From NCBI GenBank assembly GCA_038234045.1, contig JBBSUX010000001.1, forward strand, positions 1-38,382: a DNA stretch of 38,382 nt. Reading direction: 5' to 3'. Made by a program: the position numbers and the translations under genes. Under the pieces are notes generated by a model. The model was not told the DNA's origin. It did not search any database and saw only the letters and a program-made list of their open reading frames with translations. The number at the start of each line of letters is the position of its first letter. The stretch's first letter is position 1. Shown in pieces: positions 33,477 to 38,382 of the stretch. Source of the DNA: JBBSUX01 sp038234045. GTDB lineage: Bacteria > Pseudomonadota > Gammaproteobacteria > Burkholderiales > Burkholderiaceae_C.

Positions 33477-34673
33477 TCAGACGCGCTCGAAAATCCCGGC
33501 AGCACCTTGGCCCATGCCGACGCACATGGTCACCATGCCGTATTTGAGGTTCTTGCGGCGCAGCGCATGCACCACCGTCGCAGCGCGAATGGCGCCGGTT
33601 GCGCCCAGCGGATGTCCGAGAGCGATGGCGCCACCCATCGGGTTCACCTTGGCCGGATCAAGCCCCAGCGTGTTCATCACCGCGATCGATTGCGCAGCGA
33701 AAGCCTCGTTCAGCTCGATCCAGTCCATGTCGTCCTGCTTGAGCCCCGCGTAACGCAAAGCCGCCGGAATTGCCTCAATCGGGCCGATGCCCATGATGGC
33801 CGGCGGCACGCCCTTGCTCGCAAAGCTCACAAAACGCGCCAGCGGCGTCAGGCCAAAGCGCTGCACTGCCGCGCCGCTCGCCAGCACCAAAGCGCCCGCG
33901 CCGTCCGAGGTTTGCGAGCTGTTGCCGGCCGTCACACTGCCGCGTGCGGAAAACACCGTCTTCAGTTTGGCGAGCCCTTCCAGGCTGGTATCGGGCCGTG
34001 CGCCTTCGTCCTTCGATACCGTGCGCTTGCTGATCGCCACCTCGCCGGTTTCGAGATCCGGCGTGCGCTCCGTCACCTCGATCGGCGTGGTCTCGTCTGC
34101 AAACTCGCCCGCCGCCTGCGCAGCAAGTGCGCGCTGGTGCGATTGGAGCGCGAAAGCGTCCTGCGCCTCGCGGCTCACCTTCCATTGCTGCGCCACTTTT
34201 TCTGCCGTCAGGCCCATGCCGTAGGCAATGCCCACGTCACCCTCGCGCTCGAAGATGCTGGGCGAGAGCGACGGCGCATTGCCCATCATCGGCACCATGC
34301 TCATGCTCTCGACGCCGGCGGCGATCATCACTTCAGCTTCGCCCACACGGATGCGGTCGGCCGCCATCTGAATTGCCGAAAGACCAGAGGCGCAGAAACG
34401 GTTCACGGTGATACCGCCGATGCTGGTTGGCAGGCCCGCCAGCACGGAAGCGATGCGCGCGACATTGAGGCCCTGTTGCGCCTCCGGAATCGCGCAACCG
34501 CAAATGATGTCTTCGATGGCTGCCGGATCAAGCCCCGGCACCTGCGCCAGCGCGGCCTTCAGCGTGGTGGCGAGCAGATCGTCCGGCCGGGTGTTGCGAA
34601 AGAAGCCGCGATGCGATTTGCCGATGGGCGTGCGCGTGGCGGCAACGATGTAGGCGTCCTGGATTTGTTTCAT
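33477..34673 (-). CDS. Acetyl-CoA C-acyltransferase (thiolase)
   Basis: A 398-residue degradative thiolase that releases acetyl-CoA in the last step of beta-oxidation. The nucleophile is C94 in NRFCASGLSAIQ, the catalytic His is H354 in GGAIALGHPLGATG, and the second cysteine is C384 in MCVGMGQGA. The ATG at 34673 has AGGAGA eight bases upstream. That ribosome site lies inside the end of the DUF559 gene, and its stop overlaps this ATG (ATGA). It is the last gene of the minus-strand beta-oxidation set and works with the FadN-type enzyme encoded upstream, from which it is separated by the inserted DUF559 cassette. Confidence 0.95.
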   Translation of the reverse strand: MKQIQDAYIVAATRTPIGKSHRGFFRNTRPDDLLATTLKAALAQVPGLDPAAIEDIICGCAIPEAQQGLNVARIASVLAGLPTSIGGITVNRFCASGLSAIQMAADRIRVGEAEVMIAAGVESMSMVPMMGNAPSLSPSIFEREGDVGIAYGMGLTAEKVAQQWKVSREAQDAFALQSHQRALAAQAAGEFADETTPIEVTERTPDLETGEVAISKRTVSKDEGARPDTSLEGLAKLKTVFSARGSVTAGNSSQTSDGAGALVLASGAAVQRFGLTPLARFVSFASKGVPPAIMGIGPIEAIPAALRYAGLKQDDMDWIELNEAFAAQSIAVMNTLGLDPAKVNPMGGAIALGHPLGATGAIRAATVVHALRRKNLKYGMVTMCVGMGQGAAGIFERV

Positions 34674-35086
34674 GGGAGTCTCCTGTAATGAGCTCCTTCC
34701 CCCGCTGGGGGAAGGTTGGGATGGGGGCTTGCGGCGGTCAATTCGTCGAGTCGATTGGCAATTGCCTGGAGCACACCATCCAGATGGTTGAACGGGTCAT
34801 TCGATCCAAAGCGCAGTACTTCGAATCCCTGCGCGCGCAAGTAGCTTTCACGGCGCGCGTCGTACTCTTGGTGGGCCTGATGCTGCGATCCATCCAGTTC
34901 GACGACCAGCCTAGGTTCAAGGCACACGAAGTCCGCGATGTAGTTGCCCAAGGGATGCTGGCGCCGGAACTTCACACCCAATTGCCCGCCGCGCAGGTGG
35001 GTCCAGAGCTTGCGCTCGGAGTCCGTCATTTCACGCCGGAGCGCGCGGGCGTGCCGTTGGGCTGTTGGAGTGGATTGGTTTTGCAT
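34670..35086 (-). CDS. DUF559 (Vsr-like) endonuclease-domain protein in a repeat-bounded cassette
   Basis: A 138-residue protein of the DUF559 family, related to Vsr and other PD-(D/E)XK nucleases; function unknown. The domain runs from ALRREMTDSERKLWTHLRGG through KFRRQHPLGNYIADFVC to LVVELDGSQH, with candidate catalytic acids in E of SERK, D of YIADF and E/D of VELDG. It ends with FEVLRFGSND and GVLQAIANRL. The last 20 residues (SPHPNLPPAGEGAHYRRLP) are encoded by the left inverted repeat and the thiolase leader, so the natural domain probably ended earlier. The ATG at 35086 was chosen by the domain boundary; the frame extends 18 codons upstream through the other repeat. Located between the FadN-type and thiolase genes, coupled to the latter by ATGA. 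Confidence 0.88.
   Translation of the reverse strand: MQNQSTPTAQRHARALRREMTDSERKLWTHLRGGQLGVKFRRQHPLGNYIADFVCLEPRLVVELDGSQHQAHQEYDARRESYLRAQGFEVLRFGSNDPFNHLDGVLQAIANRLDELTAASPHPNLPPAGEGAHYRRLP
34693..34727. repeat. Left inverted repeat of the DUF559 cassette
   Basis: A 35-base sequence, starting CTCCTTCCCCCGCTGGGG and ending GGATGGGGG, whose reverse complement recurs at 35098-35132 with three mismatches. Its first 23 bases are themselves a hairpin (CCTTCCCCC and GGGGGAAGG arms). It is translated as the C-terminal tail of the DUF559 protein. Confidence 0.85.
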
Positions 35087-35097
35087 GGGCCCCTGTG

Positions 35098-35132
35098 CCC
35101 CTATCCCGGCCTTCCCCCAGCGGGGGAAGGAG
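35098..35132. repeat. Right inverted repeat of the DUF559 cassette
   Basis: Inverted partner of 34693-34727 (32 of 35 positions), again containing the CCTTCCCCC/GGGGGAAGG hairpin. It begins 11 bases past the stop codon of the upstream FadN-type gene, marking the other edge of the cassette. Confidence 0.85.
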
Positions 35133-35143
35133 GAAGGCACGCT

Positions 35144-37642
35144 TTAATTTCTGACTGGCTTGCCCGTGCTCAACATCCCCATAATCCGCTCCTGCGTCTT
35201 GGGATGTTCGATAAGCGCGCAGAACGCCTTGCGCTCCAGCGCCATCAGGTATTCCTCCGTCACCAGCGTGCCGGCATCCACATCACCGCCGCACATCACA
35301 TCGGCGATCAACCCCGCAATGTGAAAGTCGTGTGCGCTGATGAAACCGCCGTCACGCATGTTCACCAGCTGGCCGCGGATGGTGGCAGCGCCGCTGCGGC
35401 CCACCACTGGAAAGCTGCGGCGCACCGGCGGGCGGTAGCCGGCATCCGCCATAGCGTGCACCTGGGCCAGCGCCACATGCAGAAGTTCATCCACATGCGG
35501 CACGATGATGTCGCTCTCCAGCAGATAGCCGAGCTTTTTCGATTCGAGCGCGCTGGTGCCAACCTTCGCCATGGCGGCCGCCGTAAAACCTTCTGTGAGA
35601 AACGGCAGGATGTCCTTGCCCGTAGAGGCGGCTGCGTTCTCTGCGGCGCGGCGCGCAATGTAGGCAAGTCCGCCGGCGCCCGGCACCAAACCCACGCCCA
35701 CTTCGACCAAGCCGATGTAGCTCTCCATCGCCACGACCCGCCGGGCTGAATACACCGCCATCTCGCAGCCGCCACCAAGCGCCAAGCCACGTACGGCAGA
35801 CACTACGGGCACCGCCGCGTAGCGCAGCTTGAGCATGGTTTGTTGCAGCTCGTGCTCGGCACCCTCAACAGCAGAAACGCCCGCCACCATGAAGGCCGGC
35901 AGCATCGCCTGCAGATCCGCACCCGCCGAGAACATGCTGTCGGGCGACCAGATTACGAGGCCGCTGTAATCGCGCTCGGCCAGATGGACTGCCTTGGCAA
36001 GCCCTTCGGCCACATCGGGGCTGATGGCGTGCATCTTGGTTTTGATGCTGGCGATGAGCACCTCGCCAACACCCGGCCCGGCCGCGCCGGTCGCATCTGT
36101 CGCAGCGGTCGACTGCGTGCCCTGCAAAGTCCAGAGCCGAATGGCGCGGTCTTCAAATACCGTGGTCCCGGCAGTCTTAGCACTGGCCGCGCCAGAACCG
36201 AGTACCGTCTCGGGGAACAACTGGCGCGCATGCACTGGCAACACGCGCTGGGCAATGAACTTGCCAGCTGCCGCGCTCCAAGAGCCCTGCGGCGTGTGCA
36301 CACCACCGGCCTCGGCAACCGGGCCTTCGAACACCCACTTTGGCAGCGGCGCTGTGGAAAGCGCCTCGCCCTTGTCGATGTCTTCCTGCACCATCTTTGC
36401 CACATTGAGCCAGCCGGCTTCCTGCCAGAGTTCGAACGGGCCCTGCTTCATGCCGAAGCCGCGGCGCATGGCGAAATCAACATCGCGCGCTGTTTCTGCA
36501 ATGGTGGCCAGATGCACGGCGGCATAGTGAAAACTGTCGCGCAGGATCGCCCAGATGAACCGGCCTTGCGCGCCCTCGCTTTCGCGCAGCAGCTTCAGCC
36601 GCTCACCAGCGGGCTTTTTCAGCATGCGCAGATAGACCTCATCGGCCTTGCCGTCAGCAGGCACGTATTCGCCGCTTGAGAGGTCGAAGCGCAGGATGTC
36701 GCGCCCGACCTTCTTGAAGAAACCAGCTTTGGTTTTTTGCCCGAGCTGCTTCAGATCCAGCAGCTTGGCGAGCACCTCGGGCGTGCCATAGCTGCCGTAG
36801 AACGGATCGTATTTGCCAGCGCCGGCTGACTCGTCAGCGCTTAGATTGTCTTGCAGTGTCTTGACGACGTGGGCCAGCGTATCGAGACCCACCACATCGG
36901 CTGTTCGGAAAGTGCCAGAGCTGGCGCGCCCGAGATTCTTGCCGGTAAGCGCGTCCACCACATCAACGCTGAGGCCGAACTTTTCCGCCTCTTTCATCGT
37001 CGCCAGCATGCCGGCGATGCCGACACGGTTGGCAATGAAATTGGGGGTGTCGTGCGCGCGCACCACGCCCTTGCCGAGCGCGCTGGTGACGAAGGTTTCC
37101 AGATCATCGAGCACGTCTTCGCCCGTGGCGGGCGTGTCAATCAATTCCACCAAGGCCATGTAGCGCGGCGGATTGAAGAAGTGGATGCCGCAGAAGCGCG
37201 GCTTCAGCGCGTCGGGCAATGCATCGCTCAATGCGGTGATCGAAAGCCCGGAGGTGTTCGACGCCAGGATGGCGTGCGGCGCAACGTGCGACGCAATCTT
37301 TTGATACAGATCGCGCTTCCAATCCATGCGCTCCGCAATCGCCTCGATCACCAGATCGCATTCACCGAGCAAGGCCAGATCGTCTTCGTAATTGGCCTGC
37401 TGAATCAGCCCCGCATCTTCCGGCACGCCAAGTGGAGCGGGCTTCAGCTTCTTCAAACCTTCCACCGCTTTGGCGACGATGCCGTTACGCGCCGCGCCTT
37501 CAGCCAGCTTGCCTTCCTTGTCCTTGGCTGCCAGATCGAACAGCACCACCGGCACCCGCACGTTGACGAGGTGCGCGGCAATCTGCGCGCCCATGACACC
37601 CGCGCCCAGTACGGCGACTTTCTTCACGATGAATCGAGACAT
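35144..37642 (-). CDS. FadN-type 3-hydroxyacyl-CoA dehydrogenase/enoyl-CoA hydratase
   Basis: An 832-residue bifunctional beta-oxidation enzyme. The dehydrogenase comes first: NAD-binding GAGVMG at residues 13-18, then ASNTSGLSITALS, the catalytic His in GIHFFNPPRYMA, and two helical C-terminal repeats (TPNFIANRVGIAGM). A crotonase domain follows from about residue 500, with MFSAGADLQAML as oxyanion loop and ALGGGCEMAVYSARRVV, then GLVEVGVGLVPGAGGLAYIA carrying the catalytic glutamates. This order, dehydrogenase first, is that of FadN (Bacillus) and its proteobacterial homologues, the reverse of FadB. It hydrates enoyl-CoA and oxidises the hydroxyacyl-CoA. It belongs to a minus-strand operon with the acyl-CoA dehydrogenase and DUF2147 genes upstream and the thiolase downstream. 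Confidence 0.95.
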   Translation of the reverse strand: MSRFIVKKVAVLGAGVMGAQIAAHLVNVRVPVVLFDLAAKDKEGKLAEGAARNGIVAKAVEGLKKLKPAPLGVPEDAGLIQQANYEDDLALLGECDLVIEAIAERMDWKRDLYQKIASHVAPHAILASNTSGLSITALSDALPDALKPRFCGIHFFNPPRYMALVELIDTPATGEDVLDDLETFVTSALGKGVVRAHDTPNFIANRVGIAGMLATMKEAEKFGLSVDVVDALTGKNLGRASSGTFRTADVVGLDTLAHVVKTLQDNLSADESAGAGKYDPFYGSYGTPEVLAKLLDLKQLGQKTKAGFFKKVGRDILRFDLSSGEYVPADGKADEVYLRMLKKPAGERLKLLRESEGAQGRFIWAILRDSFHYAAVHLATIAETARDVDFAMRRGFGMKQGPFELWQEAGWLNVAKMVQEDIDKGEALSTAPLPKWVFEGPVAEAGGVHTPQGSWSAAAGKFIAQRVLPVHARQLFPETVLGSGAASAKTAGTTVFEDRAIRLWTLQGTQSTAATDATGAAGPGVGEVLIASIKTKMHAISPDVAEGLAKAVHLAERDYSGLVIWSPDSMFSAGADLQAMLPAFMVAGVSAVEGAEHELQQTMLKLRYAAVPVVSAVRGLALGGGCEMAVYSARRVVAMESYIGLVEVGVGLVPGAGGLAYIARRAAENAAASTGKDILPFLTEGFTAAAMAKVGTSALESKKLGYLLESDIIVPHVDELLHVALAQVHAMADAGYRPPVRRSFPVVGRSGAATIRGQLVNMRDGGFISAHDFHIAGLIADVMCGGDVDAGTLVTEEYLMALERKAFCALIEHPKTQERIMGMLSTGKPVRN

Positions 37643-37711
37643 GTTGTGAGATTTCCTTCATCCGACCGGCTACAGCACCGGCTCTAGGTATTCAATCGAG
37701 AACACCGCCGG

Positions 37712-37793
37712 GCCGGCTTCGCCGGACGGCTGGTGTTGCCCCCCTGAAAGGGGGTTGGCGAAGCGACACGCAGTGCGCGAAGACTGGGGGTTA
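37712..37793. repeat. Intergenic hairpin repeat between DUF2147 and FadN-type genes
   Basis: CCGGCTTCGCCGG, then a CCCCC-TGAAA-GGGGG hairpin (37740-37754), GGCGAAGCGACACGCAGTGC and GACTGGGGGTTA. I recognise this order as a repeat frequent in comamonad intergenic regions. It starts at the DUF2147 stop codon and may terminate or attenuate the operon. Confidence 0.6.
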
Positions 37794-38222
37794 GTTTCTA
37801 GCCCAGGTCTGGGTCCGCCAGAACGGCCCCAGGTAACCGCGCACTTCGAGCTTCTTGCCGCCGCCGATAGGCGTGTAGCTCGCGCGGTACTCCTTGCCGT
37901 TTTCAGGGTCGAGGATCTTTCCGCCCTCCCACACATCGCGGCCATCGGCCTTCTTGCCACCGCGGATGATTTCCATCCCGACCACCGGTTCATTCTTGCG
38001 GTCATCGCTGCATTCCGTGCAGCGCAGCGCTGGATCGGCGCCCTTGCGAAGCAGGGCATCCACCTTGCCGCTCAGCGCACCGTCACGCTCGGTGATGGTG
38101 ATTTGCGACTTCGGCTCACCGGTACTTTCGTCAACGCTGCGCCAGGTTCCGACGGGCGTCATTTGCGCAAAGGCCGGCACCGATATCACTATTGCAACTG
38201 TAGCTAGTAGCGCTTTCAGCAT
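37791..38222 (-). CDS. DUF2147 family secreted protein
   Basis: A 143-residue protein of the DUF2147 family, small periplasmic beta-barrel-like proteins of unknown function. The signal peptide is MLKALLATVAIVISVPAFAQ, after which the mature domain starts TPVGTWRSVDESTGEPKSQI. Further family segments are CTECSDDRKNEPVVGMEI (a likely disulfide), WEGGKILDPENGKEYRA and the end RGYLGPFWRTQTW. A good ribosome site (AGAGGAG) lies about nine bases before the ATG. The first eleven codons of the signal peptide fall in a comamonad-type repeat (separate entry). It sits inside a beta-oxidation operon; no mechanistic link to that pathway is known to me. Confidence 0.92.
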   Translation of the reverse strand: MLKALLATVAIVISVPAFAQMTPVGTWRSVDESTGEPKSQITITERDGALSGKVDALLRKGADPALRCTECSDDRKNEPVVGMEIIRGGKKADGRDVWEGGKILDPENGKEYRASYTPIGGGKKLEVRGYLGPFWRTQTWARN

Positions 38223-38255
38223 ATGCGGTCGCTCCTCTTTTTACTATGAATTTTG
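38188..38255. repeat. Comamonad-type repeat overlapping the DUF2147 start
   Basis: Contains GTAGCTAGTAGCGCTT, the same core as the copy at 17064, with AT-rich flanks ATTGCAACT on one side and TTTTTACTATGAATTTT on the other. It covers the ribosome site, start codon and first eleven codons of the DUF2147 gene. Confidence 0.6.
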
Positions 38256-38281
38256 GCGTGACGAGAACCTGCGGATGATGA

Positions 38282-38382
38282 TCAGGCGAAGATCGCTTCG
38301 GTATCCATCAGCGGCCGGGCTCCGGCGCGGGCGGTGCGCATCAGCATTGCAGTTTCGGGGAGCAGCTTGGCAAAGTAGAAAC
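38282..38382 (-). CDS. C-terminal end of an acyl-CoA dehydrogenase (partial)
   Basis: Only the last 33 residues are inside the window, on the minus strand, ending in TGA at 38282-38284. They read FYFAKLLPETAMLMRTARAG and then ARPLMDTEAIFA, a C-terminus characteristic of long (about 590-600 residue) acyl-CoA dehydrogenases of Burkholderiales. It would supply the enoyl-CoA used by the FadN-type enzyme downstream in the same operon. The 59-base gap to the DUF2147 gene contains part of a dispersed repeat. Confidence 0.75.
   Translation of the reverse strand, partial: FYFAKLLPETAMLMRTARAGARPLMDTEAIFA

Noticed and set aside
33507..34688. 393-codon open frame on the plus strand
   Set aside because: Antisense to the thiolase gene, which has all its catalytic residues.
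34688..35749. 353-codon open frame on the plus strand
   Set aside because: Antisense to DUF559 and the FadN-type gene; it crosses both inverted repeats and resembles no family.

Overview
The window reads as GC-rich chromosomal DNA of a betaproteobacterium of the order Burkholderiales, most likely a Comamonadaceae-type organism. The grounds are the protein families and their order (NUDIX/MBL fusion, COG2509 flavoprotein, ProQ/FinO protein, HtpX, DUF3025, PyrC; a FadN-type beta-oxidation operon), a betaproteobacterial-type RNase P RNA, and two dispersed repeats that I associate with comamonads: one with the core TAGCTA(C/G)TAGCGCTT, the other a CCCCC..GGGGG hairpin followed by GGCGAAGCGACACGCAGTGC. 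No phage, CRISPR array, tRNA or rRNA was seen. These assignments come from reading the sequence and from family knowledge, not from database searches.

Layout. 1-3219 (minus): dapF (3' end cut by the window), creA-like, and a GMC oxidoreductase. 3461-6713 (plus): a tightly coupled four-gene operon of GT2 glycosyltransferase, acyl-CoA dehydrogenase-like protein, PIG-L/LmbE deacetylase and NodS-like methyltransferase. 6746-9207 (plus): a NUDIX plus metallo-beta-lactamase fusion coupled to an RsuA/RluF-type pseudouridine synthase with an altered catalytic motif. 9458-15939 (plus): an iron-uptake block made of fbpABC, a terminator, a Fur-box-like promoter, a TonB-dependent siderophore receptor and a terminator. 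15940-17526: degenerate sequence, rnpB on the minus strand, a comamonad-type repeat and a complex of overlapping inverted repeats. 17527-20865 (plus): FAD-dependent dehydrogenase, flavin reductase and ProQ/FinO protein. 20944-23822 (minus): htpX, DUF3025, pyrC. 24061-27877 (minus): the ATPase and two permeases of a glutamate/aspartate-type transporter without an adjacent binding protein, preceded by a LysR regulator. 27919-30343: an Atm1-type ABC exporter (minus) and a YciA thioesterase (plus). 30437-38382: a fatty-acid/acyl-CoA degradation region with enoyl-CoA hydratase/isomerase, TesB-like thioesterase, MFS transporter, thiolase, a DUF559 nuclease-like cassette, a FadN-type multifunctional enzyme, a DUF2147 protein and the end of an acyl-CoA dehydrogenase.

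Two parts look least explained. First, the 3.25-kb GT2/ACAD/PIG-L/NodS operon has the enzyme logic of Nod-factor or MshB-type pathways (glycosyl transfer, N-deacetylation, N-methylation) and suggests an uncharacterised amino-sugar metabolite. Second, a DUF559 gene bounded by 35-bp inverted, hairpin-forming repeats sits inside the beta-oxidation operon, and its reading frame runs through one repeat and ends on the start codon of the thiolase gene. In addition, the comamonad-type repeat appears to have been absorbed into at least four proteins, including the signal peptide of the DUF2147 protein.
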